Positions 17,539 to 26,118 of a DNA stretch of 64,000 nucleotides are shown here, piece by piece. Under the pieces are notes generated by a model, which saw nothing but the letters and a program-made list of their open reading frames with translations, searched no databases and was not told the origin of the DNA. The translations under genes and the position numbers were made by a program. The first letter of the stretch is position 1. Each line of letters opens with the position of its first letter. The stretch is from positions 1 through 64,000 of the forward strand of contig PHCC01000009.1 of NCBI GenBank assembly GCA_002842215.1, written 5' to 3'. The stretch is from Betaproteobacteria bacterium HGW-Betaproteobacteria-9. Its GTDB lineage: Bacteria > Pseudomonadota > Gammaproteobacteria > Burkholderiales > Burkholderiaceae_C.

Positions 17539-18441
17539 TCAACGATGGAACTTCGGATCCAACGCATCGCGAAGCGCATCGCCCAGGAGACTGAACGAGA
17601 ACACCGCGAGGCTGATTGCGAGACCCGGGAAGATCACGACCCAGGGTGCCGACGAGAACACTTCCATGCTGACGCCCGACAGCATCAGTCCCCAGGCCGG
17701 TGCCGGCTCAGCCACACCGAGGCCGAGGTAGGACAACGATGCCTCCAGCAGGATCGTCTGCGCCGTGAACGCACTCACCAGCACCAGCCACGGCGAGATC
17801 AGATTGGGCACCATGTGCGAGAAGATCACCCTCGTGTGCGAGAACCCGAGCGCCCGTGCCGCATCGATGTATGGCGAGGTGCGGACCGAGAGCGCGGCAC
17901 TGCGCATCACCCGCGCGATCACCGGCACATACGGCAGGATGATGGCGATCATCAGGTTGATGTCCACACCACCCACCTCGTTGCGCCCGAGCACGGCCAC
18001 AACCACCATGGCCGCGACGATCAGTGGGATCGACAGCATCACGTCGACCAGGCGCTGAATGGCCGCATCCACCTTTCCCCCGAAATACGCCGAGCTCACG
18101 CCGATAGCGCCCCCGATGATCGAGCCGATCAGCGCGGTGGAGATGCCCAGCAGCAGCGCCGGGCGTGCGCCGTGGATCAGGCGCGAGAAGATGTCGCGAC
18201 CGTAGCCGTCGGTGCCCATGAGGTGGGTCCAGCTCGGCGGCTGCAGCAGTGCATCGAAACGGGTTTCGAGCGGATCGTAGGGCGCAAAGACGTTGGCAAA
18301 GGTTCCCGCCACCAGCAGCACCAGGATGATGATCAGGCCCAGCAGCCCGAGCGGCTGGGTCTTCACGAATCGAAGGATGGCCTTGGTGCGGGGGCCGCGC
18401 GGTTTGACCGGTGCTGGCATGGTCGTAGCAATCTGTGTCAT
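17539..18441 (-). CDS. ABC transporter permease, DppC type
   Basis: A 300-residue inner-membrane permease. One N-terminal membrane helix (residues about 30-52) and five more follow. The region has the DppC/OppC N-terminal pattern ending APYDP, HLMGTDGYGRDIFSR, and the permease EAA-like loop D-A-A-R-A-L-G...H-M-V-P-N that contacts the ATPase. The C-terminus LGDALRDALDPK is typical. It pairs with the DppB-type permease encoded 22 bases upstream. Confidence 0.92.
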   Translation of the reverse strand: MTQIATTMPAPVKPRGPRTKAILRFVKTQPLGLLGLIIILVLLVAGTFANVFAPYDPLETRFDALLQPPSWTHLMGTDGYGRDIFSRLIHGARPALLLGISTALIGSIIGGAIGVSSAYFGGKVDAAIQRLVDVMLSIPLIVAAMVVVAVLGRNEVGGVDINLMIAIILPYVPVIARVMRSAALSVRTSPYIDAARALGFSHTRVIFSHMVPNLISPWLVLVSAFTAQTILLEASLSYLGLGVAEPAPAWGLMLSGVSMEVFSSAPWVVIFPGLAISLAVFSFSLLGDALRDALDPKFHR

Positions 18442-18463
18442 GGTGTGTTCTTCAACGGTTCAA

Positions 18464-19420
18464 TTAGCGGACCCGAACGCGGGGATCGAGCCAGGCGTAG
18501 ATCAGGTCGACGGCGAAGTTGGTGAGCACGTAGACCAGCGCGAACATCATCACCAAGCCTTGGATCAAACTCAGGTCGCTCAGTGAAACCGCCTGGATCA
18601 GCAATCGACCGATTCCGTTGATATTGAACACCTGCTCGGTGACCACCAGGCCACCCAGGAGGCCGGCGAATTCGAGGCCGATAACGGTGACGGTGGGCAG
18701 CAGCGCGTTCGGCAGCGCATGGCGCCACACCACACCGCGTGGTGAGACGCCCTTAGAACGTGCGGTGCGGATGTAGTCGTCGCCCAGCACTTCAAGCAGC
18801 GACGAACGCAGCAGCCGGGCGTTCACCGACGACATTCGCCAGCCAACCACCAGCGCAGGGAAAAAGATCTGCGCAAGGAACTCGCCGGGCTTGTCGCTGA
18901 AAGACGCCTTCTCGATGGAAGGTATCCAGCCGAACATCGCCAGCAGCGACAGCAACACGATCATGCCCAGCCAGAACGAGGGCACCGAAAGACCCGTCAC
19001 GGTGAGCACCCGTATGAACTGGTCGAGCCACGTACCCCGGGCCAGCGCAGAGATGATCCCTAACGGCAGGGCAATTATCACGCCGATGACAAGGGCAGCT
19101 AGCGCCACCCGCAAGGTGTTGCCGAAACGCCCCGATATCTCTTCGCTGACCGGCTTCTCGCTCCACAGCGAGATGCCGAGCTCAAACTTGGTCAGGCCGA
19201 CGATCCAGTTGACGTACTGCTCGTGCAGGGGCTTGTCGAAACCGAAACGGGCACGCTCGCGGTCCAGCACCTCCTGCTCGATCCGGCCACCAGACTCGTG
19301 GGTGTACTTGAATTCGATCGGGTCGCCAGGCAGCACCCGCAGCGCAAAGAAGATGATCGTCGCCACGGCGAACAAGGTCGCCGCCAGCAATGCGGATCTG
19401 CGAATCAGGAACATAAACAT
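18464..19420 (-). CDS. ABC transporter permease, DppB type
   Basis: 318 residues. An N-terminal helix (about 8-28) is followed by the LPGDPIEF segment typical of DppB/GsiC, a periplasmic loop, then five membrane helices. The EAA-like loop is T-A-R-S-K-G...H-A-L-P-N, and the end is VDLIYAWLDPRVR. It forms the heterodimeric channel with the DppC-type protein. It starts nine bases after the fused ATPase gene; ATG 19414 (two codons in) is an alternative start. Confidence 0.92.
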   Translation of the reverse strand: MFMFLIRRSALLAATLFAVATIIFFALRVLPGDPIEFKYTHESGGRIEQEVLDRERARFGFDKPLHEQYVNWIVGLTKFELGISLWSEKPVSEEISGRFGNTLRVALAALVIGVIIALPLGIISALARGTWLDQFIRVLTVTGLSVPSFWLGMIVLLSLLAMFGWIPSIEKASFSDKPGEFLAQIFFPALVVGWRMSSVNARLLRSSLLEVLGDDYIRTARSKGVSPRGVVWRHALPNALLPTVTVIGLEFAGLLGGLVVTEQVFNINGIGRLLIQAVSLSDLSLIQGLVMMFALVYVLTNFAVDLIYAWLDPRVRVR

Positions 19421-19429
19421 GGGAAAACC

Positions 19430-21523
19430 TCAAACGCAGCGCAAGCACGCCACCATGTGGCCTGGCTTGGTTTCGACTAACTGGGGAACGATGTCGGCAC
19501 ACTCCGGCATCACCACCGGGCAGCGTGTGCGGAACGCACAACCCGAAGGCGGCCTCAGCGGGCTCGGCGGCTCACCCCGGATGGGGACCGTGAGGTATTT
19601 TTTCTCGCGCTCCGGGTCCGGACTGGGCGCGGCGGCCATCAGCAACTGGGCATACGGGTGCTGCGGGTTGTTGTAGAACTCGTCGCGGTCCGCCACCTCG
19701 ACGACACGCCCGAGGTACATCACCATCACGCGCGTGGCGATCTGGCGCACGACCGCCAGGTCGTGGCCGATGAACAGGTACGACAGCTTCAGCGTCTTTT
19801 GCAGGTCCGACAGCAAGTTCACCACCTGGGCCTGGATCGACACGTCGAGGGCCGACACCGCTTCGTCGCACACGATGAACGATGGCTCCATCGCCAGGGC
19901 ACGGGCAATACCCACCCGCTGGCGCTGCCCGCCCGAGAGCTGGTGCGGGTAGCGCGTCATCAGATCGGTGCGCAGGCCCACCTGCAACAGCAAACGTTCG
20001 GCCGTCTCATTGGCCTCACGCCCATTCTTCGCAATGCCATGCACACGCACCGGCTCGGCGACGATCTCGCCGATGCGCTGATGCGGGTTGAGCGAGGCAT
20101 ACGGATCTTGGAACACCACCTGCGTGTGGCGGCGAAAGGCCCTCAGCCCGCGATCCCCCACATGGCTGATGTCCTGGTCACCGAAAAAGATGCGACCGGC
20201 AGTCGGCTCTTCCAGGCGAAGCAGCAGCTTGCCGAGCGTGGACTTGCCGCAGCCCGATTCACCCACCAGGCCCAGGGTTTCCTGGCGACCGATGGCGAAG
20301 CTCACGTCGCGCACGGCGCGCAGCTGCGAGCGCTTGCCCATCCAGCCGGCCTTGATCGTGTACGTCTTTTCGAGATTCTCGACACGGATCACATGCTCGG
20401 GCTGCGGCGCGTTCGTAACCGTCCGCGCCGGCGTGTTCACGCTCACCACCGAACCCGCGCTTGTCGGCGCCCAACTGATCTTGCCCTCCGCGATTTCGGC
20501 CACCCGCACGCAGGTCGATATGGTGCCGAGGTCGGTCAGGTGCTGCGCACCGGCGGTAGAACACGCCGGCAGAACATGCGGGCAGCGCGGCGCAAAGGCG
20601 CAGCCGGCCGGCACGTTCTTCGGGTTGGGTGGCAGGCCTTCGATGGCGGCCAGGCGCATCGTGGCGTCGCCCGCCAGACGCGGCACCGAGGCCAAAAGGC
20701 CGGCGGTGTACAGATGGCGCGGGTTGGCGAACACCAGATCAGCCCTTCCCTGCTCCATCAGCCGGCCGGCATACATGATCATCACGCGGTCGGCGTAACG
20801 AGCCACCACACCAAGGTTGTGGGTGATGATGATCAGCGCGACGCCCAGGCGCTTGCACAGATCCTTCATCAATTCAAGAATCTGCGCCTGGATCGTCACG
20901 TCGAGCGCAGTGGTCGGCTCGTCGGCGATCAGCAACTGCGGATCACAAGCCAAGCCGATGGCGATCATCACGCGCTGGCGCATACCACCGGAGAACTGGT
21001 GCGGATACTGCGAGAGGCGCGACTTAGGGTCGGGGATGCCCACCAGCGCCAACAACTCCACCGCGCGCGCCTCGGCAGCCGTGTCGTCGAGTTTCAGATG
21101 GATCTGCAACGACTCGAACAACTGCTCGCCGATCGTCATGACCGGGTTCAGCGCCGTCATCGGATCCTGGAAGATCATGCCGATGCGCCCGCCACGCAGC
21201 TTGCGCATCTCGGGCTCTTCGAGCTTCAACAGGTCGATGCCATCGAAATGAACCGTTCCCGTGCACACGTTGGCATTGGACGCAAGCAGGCCCATGATGG
21301 ACAGGGCCGTCACGGACTTGCCCGAACCAGACTCACCCACGATCGCCAGAATTTCGCCCCGCTCGACCTCGAGCGACAGGCCAGTCAAGACCTTGACGAG
21401 CCCGTCTTCGGTCTTGAACTCCACGCCGAGGTTATTGACCGTCAGCAAACTGCCGGTCGGACGACTATCGGCCGGCGTTTTCGCTTCCTGCTGTTCGTCA
21501 CGTCTTTGCACTACCTGTTCCAT
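19430..21523 (-). CDS. Fused DppD-DppF ABC transporter ATPase
   Basis: 698 residues with two full nucleotide-binding domains. NBD1 has Walker A GESGSGKS (63-70), signature FSGGMRQRV (about 177-185) and Walker B LLIADEP. NBD2 has GESGCGKS (421-428), LSGGQRQRV and FIVCDEA. Each NBD is followed by an oligopeptide-transporter C-terminal domain with the cysteine-rich C-A-F-x2-R-C-P pattern, whose cysteines can hold an Fe-S cluster in relatives. Dpp/Opp systems usually use two separate ATPases; the GsiA/YejF type is fused as here. AAGGAT lies five bases before ATG 21523. It is the first gene of the long minus-strand operon. Confidence 0.93.
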   Translation of the reverse strand: MEQVVQRRDEQQEAKTPADSRPTGSLLTVNNLGVEFKTEDGLVKVLTGLSLEVERGEILAIVGESGSGKSVTALSIMGLLASNANVCTGTVHFDGIDLLKLEEPEMRKLRGGRIGMIFQDPMTALNPVMTIGEQLFESLQIHLKLDDTAAEARAVELLALVGIPDPKSRLSQYPHQFSGGMRQRVMIAIGLACDPQLLIADEPTTALDVTIQAQILELMKDLCKRLGVALIIITHNLGVVARYADRVMIMYAGRLMEQGRADLVFANPRHLYTAGLLASVPRLAGDATMRLAAIEGLPPNPKNVPAGCAFAPRCPHVLPACSTAGAQHLTDLGTISTCVRVAEIAEGKISWAPTSAGSVVSVNTPARTVTNAPQPEHVIRVENLEKTYTIKAGWMGKRSQLRAVRDVSFAIGRQETLGLVGESGCGKSTLGKLLLRLEEPTAGRIFFGDQDISHVGDRGLRAFRRHTQVVFQDPYASLNPHQRIGEIVAEPVRVHGIAKNGREANETAERLLLQVGLRTDLMTRYPHQLSGGQRQRVGIARALAMEPSFIVCDEAVSALDVSIQAQVVNLLSDLQKTLKLSYLFIGHDLAVVRQIATRVMVMYLGRVVEVADRDEFYNNPQHPYAQLLMAAAPSPDPEREKKYLTVPIRGEPPSPLRPPSGCAFRTRCPVVMPECADIVPQLVETKPGHMVACLRCV

Positions 21524-21849
21524 ATATCCTTGCCTGGTTTGAGCATCGACAGATGGACACTGCCATCGTCCGTATAGCCCCAAATTGACCTATCACCTCG
21601 ATATACAACTTGAGTTATATTTGATGCACGACTCAAGTTTATAGCATATGTTAGTCAAACTAGCCTTGACCCGTTTAGGTGAAAACCCTTGCTCCTCAGC
21701 AATCTCACGATGAACGCATGGCAAGCATCACTATTTGCCTCGCCTGGGCAGCGGCGCGCTTCACGAATCAGTGAAATGACCATTCGGTGTAGCAAGGTTT
21801 TCTATACATCTATCTGACGGCAGACTAGCGACCTTCTCCGCTTTAGACG
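21524..21849. promoter_or_regulatory. Divergent intergenic region between transporter operon and etfB
   Basis: 326 bases that must hold the promoters for the long minus-strand operon and for etfBA. It is markedly AT-richer than its flanks around 21590-21660. It contains a perfect 9-base inverted repeat (listed separately). A looser pair also occurs, GAAAACCCTTGCT at 21681 against AGCAAGGTTTTC at 21791, matching except for one extra base. I see no unambiguous -35/-10 pair on either strand. Confidence 0.5.
21607..21639. promoter_or_regulatory. Perfect inverted repeat, candidate operator
   Basis: AACTTGAGT (21607-21615) and ACTCAAGTT (21631-21639) are perfect reverse complements separated by 15 bases, with centres 24 bases apart. 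It lies in the divergent promoter region about 85 bases upstream of the ATPase start and 210 upstream of etfB. That geometry suits a dimeric regulator contacting two faces of the helix. The regulator is unknown; the LysR genes at 23728 and 47465 and the TetR at 48411 are candidates. Confidence 0.5.
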
Positions 21850-22638
21850 ATGACGCCGATGTATGTCCTTGTGTTGCTTGCAGGTGTAGTTGATCCCAAA
21901 CACCCTCTACCTTCTCAGATCGATGCTGAATCTTTGCTCAAGGCAAGAGCCAGCCGGCCTCTGCTGAGTCCCTTTGATGAAGCCGCACTCGAGATCGCGC
22001 TGAAGTTGCGCGACGCCGACCCGAAGACCGAGATCAGCGCCATGGTGATCGCCGCGTCAGAGAGTGACCCGCTGTTGCGCACAGTGGCTGGCTTTCGCCT
22101 AGCGAGCACGGCGGGTGTGGCCGCCACTTGCCTCCCAGCATGGGACGCAGCAGCAGCGGCGCGCGCCATCGCCCGCGCCCTGCGCACACATGCTCCAGAG
22201 CCACAGTTGATTTTGATCGGGCGTGAGTTCGGCGACGGCGATGACGGCTCCCTACCCGCCGCGCTGGCCGCCGCGCTGGCCATGCCCTACGCCAGCTTGT
22301 CGCTCTCAATCGATGTGGAATCCTCGCATGCCCGCCTACTGCGCCAGAGCGGCAACGGCCTGGAGCGATGCTGCCTCCCCCTGCCGCTTGTAGCAAGCAT
22401 CACCAACGACCCTCAGAACCGGCTGCGCCACCCTTTGCTCAAGAACGTGATGGCCGCCAAGAAAATGCAGTTTTCTTTCATCAACATACTCCCCGAAACG
22501 CCCACACTGCGCATCGCATCCTCCATCGCTGCCGCGACGCCCGAGCGCACCAGCCGCTGCGAGCTTCTGGGGGGGGGGCCTGCCGCACAGGCCGCTGCAC
22601 TGGCCAAGCTGCTGCAGAAAGCGGCCTCCGCAACATGA
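21850..22638 (+). CDS. etfB: Electron transfer flavoprotein beta subunit
   Basis: 262 residues of the ETF beta (AMP/ATP-binding) family. Seen in sequence: the N-terminal V-L-L-A-G-V-V-D start, S-P-F-D-E-A-A-L-E-I-A-L-K-L (about residues 39-52), I-L-I-G-R-E-F-G-D-G-D-D-G and the C-terminal LLGGGP-A-Q-A-A-A-L-A-K-L-L. It forms the heterodimer with EtfA encoded next (stop/start overlap ATGA at 22635-22638). It probably takes electrons from the acyl-CoA dehydrogenase at 5259 or from the flavoproteins at 24735/27790. A run of ten G (22569-22578) encodes the Gly triplet near the C-terminus and could slip. Confidence 0.85.
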   Translation: MTPMYVLVLLAGVVDPKHPLPSQIDAESLLKARASRPLLSPFDEAALEIALKLRDADPKTEISAMVIAASESDPLLRTVAGFRLASTAGVAATCLPAWDAAAAARAIARALRTHAPEPQLILIGREFGDGDDGSLPAALAAALAMPYASLSLSIDVESSHARLLRQSGNGLERCCLPLPLVASITNDPQNRLRHPLLKNVMAAKKMQFSFINILPETPTLRIASSIAAATPERTSRCELLGGGPAAQAAALAKLLQKAASAT

Positions 22639-23633
22639 GCATCACCTCCACCCAACGCCGCGTCGTCGTGCTGCTGCCCAGGTGCACCCCAGCCTACACA
22701 GATGACCGCCTGCTCGGCGCCGCCTGCGGCCTTGCAAATACCAGCGGCCAACCATTGGACGTGATCGAGCTGTGCTCACCCGACACGGCCCCCACGCCGC
22801 TCGTCATGGCGAGTGCAAGCACCTGGTGGCACGCCACGCACCCTGCGCTCTCGCAACCTATCAGCGACAGCTTGGTAAAGGCGGGCCTACAGGCCTTGGC
22901 GGCATCTGGACTTCTGGCCGGCAGCACGCCGCTGCTCGTGCTGATCCCGCCCGGCCCGCAAGGTTGCGAGGTGGCGGCACGCCTGGCCACCCACCTCGGC
23001 GCATCAGCACTCGGTGGCTGCAGCTCGATCAGCCTTGCTGGGGAGCGTGTCATAGCGCAGCGCGCCGGCTGGGGCGGTCGCGTCGAGATGACCCTGCACA
23101 GCGACGAGAGGGTCTGCGTGGCCACGCTGCGCTCTGCCGGGATCGCGCAAGACACGCCGATTGCGCGCGAGAAGCCTTGCCTCCGAACCCTGGCGCTCGA
23201 CGGTTCCGCGCCGCCCGCGTTTGAGATCACACCAGTGGCGCACACCGATGCCCTACCTCCGCTGGAGGGAGCGTCGATCGTGGTGTCAGGCGGTCGTGGC
23301 ATGCAAGGAAAAGAGGGCTTCGACCTGTTGCGCACCATCGCCGAACTGTTGGGCGCCTCGCTCGGCGGTAGTCTTCCCACTGTGGATGCCGGATGGGTGC
23401 CGGTGTCCCGCCAGATCGGCCAGTCCGGCAAGTTTGTGTCGCCACGGTTGTACCTCGCCGTAGGCATCTCGGGCACGCCGCAACACCTTGCCGGAATCGG
23501 GCCCGACACCCCCATCGTGGCGCTCAACAAGGATCCGTGCGCCCCCATCTTCAAGGTCGCACAGGCCGGCGTGGTGGGCGACTGGCAAGAGATGCTGCCG
23601 CTGCTGGTCCGCGAACTCAAGGCAGCCCGATGA
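22635..23633 (+). CDS. etfA: Electron transfer flavoprotein alpha subunit
   Basis: 332 residues. The C-terminal FAD-binding domain is unmistakable: V-S-G-G-R-G-M, L-G-A-S-L-G-G-S, V-D-A-G-W-V-P, I-G-Q-S-G-K, Y-L-A-V-G-I-S-G-x2-Q-H-L-A-G-I and V-A-L-N-K-D. The ATG at 22635 overlaps the etfB stop by four bases. The N-terminal domain is less conserved. ETF passes electrons from acyl-CoA dehydrogenases to ETF:quinone oxidoreductase in the membrane. No ETF-QO gene lies in the window, so the housekeeping one would be used. Confidence 0.9.
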   Translation: MSITSTQRRVVVLLPRCTPAYTDDRLLGAACGLANTSGQPLDVIELCSPDTAPTPLVMASASTWWHATHPALSQPISDSLVKAGLQALAASGLLAGSTPLLVLIPPGPQGCEVAARLATHLGASALGGCSSISLAGERVIAQRAGWGGRVEMTLHSDERVCVATLRSAGIAQDTPIAREKPCLRTLALDGSAPPAFEITPVAHTDALPPLEGASIVVSGGRGMQGKEGFDLLRTIAELLGASLGGSLPTVDAGWVPVSRQIGQSGKFVSPRLYLAVGISGTPQHLAGIGPDTPIVALNKDPCAPIFKVAQAGVVGDWQEMLPLLVRELKAAR

Positions 23634-23727
23634 GGCCCTCGACCTGATAGGCTCAATGATGGCCCAAAAATCATACAGCGCAGGAAAATCTCTCTTGGAG
23701 TCGCCGGTCGACAGCAGAGAAAAGAGA

Positions 23728-24738
23728 ATGGACCGATTGTGGGCAATGCAGGTGTTCGTGCGTGTGGCCGAATGCGGCAGCTTCTCGCGTGCCGCCGAGT
23801 CCCTGGATCTTGCCAATGCAACCGTGACGGCCTGCGTGCGCAACCTCGAACGGCACCTGAAGGTGGCGCTCATTCACCGCGACACGCGGCGGCTGAACCT
23901 CACCGACGAGGGCTCGATCTTCATCGCCCGCGCACGCGAAGTTCTGAGCGCCGTCGAGGCGGCCGAAGCCGAAGTGCAGAAGCAGCTGGGCGAGCCGCGT
24001 GGCTCGCTCACCATCGATACGCCAATCTCCATCGGACACGCGTTACTGTGCCCCGCCCTGCCAAAGTTCGCGGCCCGCTTTCCCGCCATCCGAACAGCCG
24101 TCACGCTGACCAACCAACGCCGCCACTTGATCGAACACGCCATCGACGTGGCGATCCGCATGGACCGTGTGGAAGATGCCGAGCTGGTGGCCCGGCCAAT
24201 CTACGAGACGCGCTACAAGCTGTGCTGTTCACCTCAGGTCGCCGCCATGCTGCCCGCCGATGTGCGCGAGTTGGACCCGGCGCAGTGCCTGGGCATCTTG
24301 GCTGAGGAGCGGCGAACGTCCAACCCGTGGCGGCTGCGGCGCGGTGACGAGGTGCACACGATCCAGCCCGAGGGCCCGTTGCACTTCAACAGCAGCGACG
24401 CGGCCGTGCAAACCGCCGTGCAAGGCGGCGGCGTGGTGCAGGTGCTCGACATCTTCGTCAACCCGTTCATCGACCGTCGCGAGTTGGTGCAGGTCTACGA
24501 CGACTGGGACACCGAGGCCAAGACCTTCTACGCGGTGATGACCAAGGCGCGGGTCTCATCGGCCAGGGTGCGGGTGTTCATCGACTTCCTGACCGAGGTG
24601 CTCGACTCCGCACGCCGCCCGAGCGCCACCCAGGCGATCAAAGTGCGCGATCTCAGCCAGCGGTACGCCCGAGCGCCGAAGGTCGAGGGTGGTGTGGCAC
24701 ACCCCGGAAGGGCGACACCCTCACCACCAGCCCGTTAG
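23728..24738 (+). CDS. LysR-type transcriptional regulator
   Basis: 336 residues. The N-terminal winged helix-turn-helix (MDRLWAMQVFVRVAECGSFSRAA, then T-V-T-A-C-V-R-N-L-E) is followed by a LysR substrate-binding domain (about 90-295). The CrgA/PecT-like start suits the sub-branch with SFSRAAE and TVS/TVT. An extended basic C-terminal tail of about 35 residues follows. AGAAAAGAG precedes ATG 23728. It lies 95 bases after etfA in the same direction and converges on the flavoprotein gene, the stops overlapping by four bases. It may control etfBA and/or the transporter operon. Confidence 0.9.
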   Translation: MDRLWAMQVFVRVAECGSFSRAAESLDLANATVTACVRNLERHLKVALIHRDTRRLNLTDEGSIFIARAREVLSAVEAAEAEVQKQLGEPRGSLTIDTPISIGHALLCPALPKFAARFPAIRTAVTLTNQRRHLIEHAIDVAIRMDRVEDAELVARPIYETRYKLCCSPQVAAMLPADVRELDPAQCLGILAEERRTSNPWRLRRGDEVHTIQPEGPLHFNSSDAAVQTAVQGGGVVQVLDIFVNPFIDRRELVQVYDDWDTEAKTFYAVMTKARVSSARVRVFIDFLTEVLDSARRPSATQAIKVRDLSQRYARAPKVEGGVAHPGRATPSPPAR

Positions 24739-26111
24739 CCGGTCGCCAGCGCCGTGCGCGCAGCCACCCGGCCGAACACCACCGCCTTGCCCAGCGCTGA
24801 ACCCGTCATGTAGGCACCCCCGTGGAAGCCGCCAATGACCTCGCCCCCCGCATACAGACCCGCGATCGGCTGCCCAAACACGTCGATCACGCGCATGCCC
24901 GCGTCGACGCGCAGGCCGCAGTAGGTGCCGAACACGGCCGCCGTCGACGGATACGCATAGAACGGCCCCGCCTCGATGCGACACAACTCGCCGTGGTTGT
25001 GCACCAGCTTGCGTCGGTGGAACACCGTGTCGCCACCCGCATCCACGTCCCGGTTGTAGGCGTCGATCGTCTCTTTGAGCGTCTCGTAGGGCACCTCGAT
25101 CTGCTGCGCGAGTTCGGCCAGCGTGCTGGCCTTGATGATCAGGCCCTCTTCCATACGGCGGCCGAAGTCGAGGATTCGCACGCGGTCGTCTCCCGACTCG
25201 AAGATCCACTGATCGAAGATCTGAAACGAAGTGTGGTATGGCTGAGCCATACAGGCGTCGCCAAGCAGCTTGTACGAGATGGATTCGTCGACGAAGCGCT
25301 TGCCGTCCTGGTTGATCGCAATAGCACCCTTGTAGACCGCCAGGCAACTGTGGTGGTTGAGCGTGTCAACAGGATGCTTGCCGTAGGTGCCCTTGATGTA
25401 GGCCATGTCGCACAGGTCGGCGCCGAACTTCCACGCCATGCGCAAGCCGTCACCAACGTTTCCTTCGCCGCACACGAAGACAGCGTTGTCGTACTGTGGC
25501 GCGAACCGATGCACCATCTCCGGGTCTCGGCCGAAGCCGCCACAGGCCAGCAGCACACCCGCACTCGAGTGCAACGTTATTTCGCCTTGCGGGCCTTCGA
25601 CCAGAACGCCGTGTACCGGTGAGGTTTCACTTTCGCGAAGCAGGCGCTTGGCCTGAATGCCGGTCATCAGCGTCACGCGACCGCTCGCCTGGCAGCGCGC
25701 AGCCAGCATGCGCACCGTATCGGCCGGGTCGACGGTGTGCACGCGCGGCACCGACTGCCCCGAGGAGGCCTCGATCACCGGGCTGAACTCCACGCCATGT
25801 CCACGCAGCCATTGGTAGGTGGCGAGCTGGTTCTGCGCATAGGCATTCACCAGCGCCGGATCGTTCTCGTTCAAGCCCACTTCGAGCAGGTCGCTCGCGA
25901 GCAGCTCGGCCGAGTCTTGGATGCCGTTAGCGGCCTGCAGGTCGGTGCCTGCAAAAGCCAGGCAGCCGCCGCTCATGGCGGAGGATCCGCCGATCTCGTC
26001 CATCTTCTCCAGCAGAATGACCTGACATCCCGCCTCGGCCGCCTCCAGGGCGGCGGCAAAGCCGGCGATACCGCCACCGACAACGATCAGTTGAGTGTCG
26101 ATTGTTTTCAT
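24735..26111 (-). CDS. FAD-dependent oxidoreductase, fumarate-reductase flavoprotein type
   Basis: 458 residues. The Rossmann FAD motif is V-V-G-G-G-I-A-G-F-A-A-A (about 9-20), followed by L-L-E-K and G-G-S-S-A-M-S-G-G. The C-terminal FAD contact is G-L-Y-A-G-G-E-V-I-G-G-F-H-G-G-A-Y. This is the soluble flavoprotein group that includes tricarballylate dehydrogenase, 3-ketosteroid dehydrogenase and urocanate/fumarate reductases. No covalent-FAD or heme domains are seen. A related flavoprotein is encoded at 27790 in the same operon. The ATG at 26111 has GAGAC upstream. It probably oxidises or reduces a C-C bond next to a carbonyl or carboxylate. Confidence 0.87.
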   Translation of the reverse strand: MKTIDTQLIVVGGGIAGFAAALEAAEAGCQVILLEKMDEIGGSSAMSGGCLAFAGTDLQAANGIQDSAELLASDLLEVGLNENDPALVNAYAQNQLATYQWLRGHGVEFSPVIEASSGQSVPRVHTVDPADTVRMLAARCQASGRVTLMTGIQAKRLLRESETSPVHGVLVEGPQGEITLHSSAGVLLACGGFGRDPEMVHRFAPQYDNAVFVCGEGNVGDGLRMAWKFGADLCDMAYIKGTYGKHPVDTLNHHSCLAVYKGAIAINQDGKRFVDESISYKLLGDACMAQPYHTSFQIFDQWIFESGDDRVRILDFGRRMEEGLIIKASTLAELAQQIEVPYETLKETIDAYNRDVDAGGDTVFHRRKLVHNHGELCRIEAGPFYAYPSTAAVFGTYCGLRVDAGMRVIDVFGQPIAGLYAGGEVIGGFHGGAYMTGSALGKAVVFGRVAARTALATG

Positions 26112-26118
26112 GTCTCGA

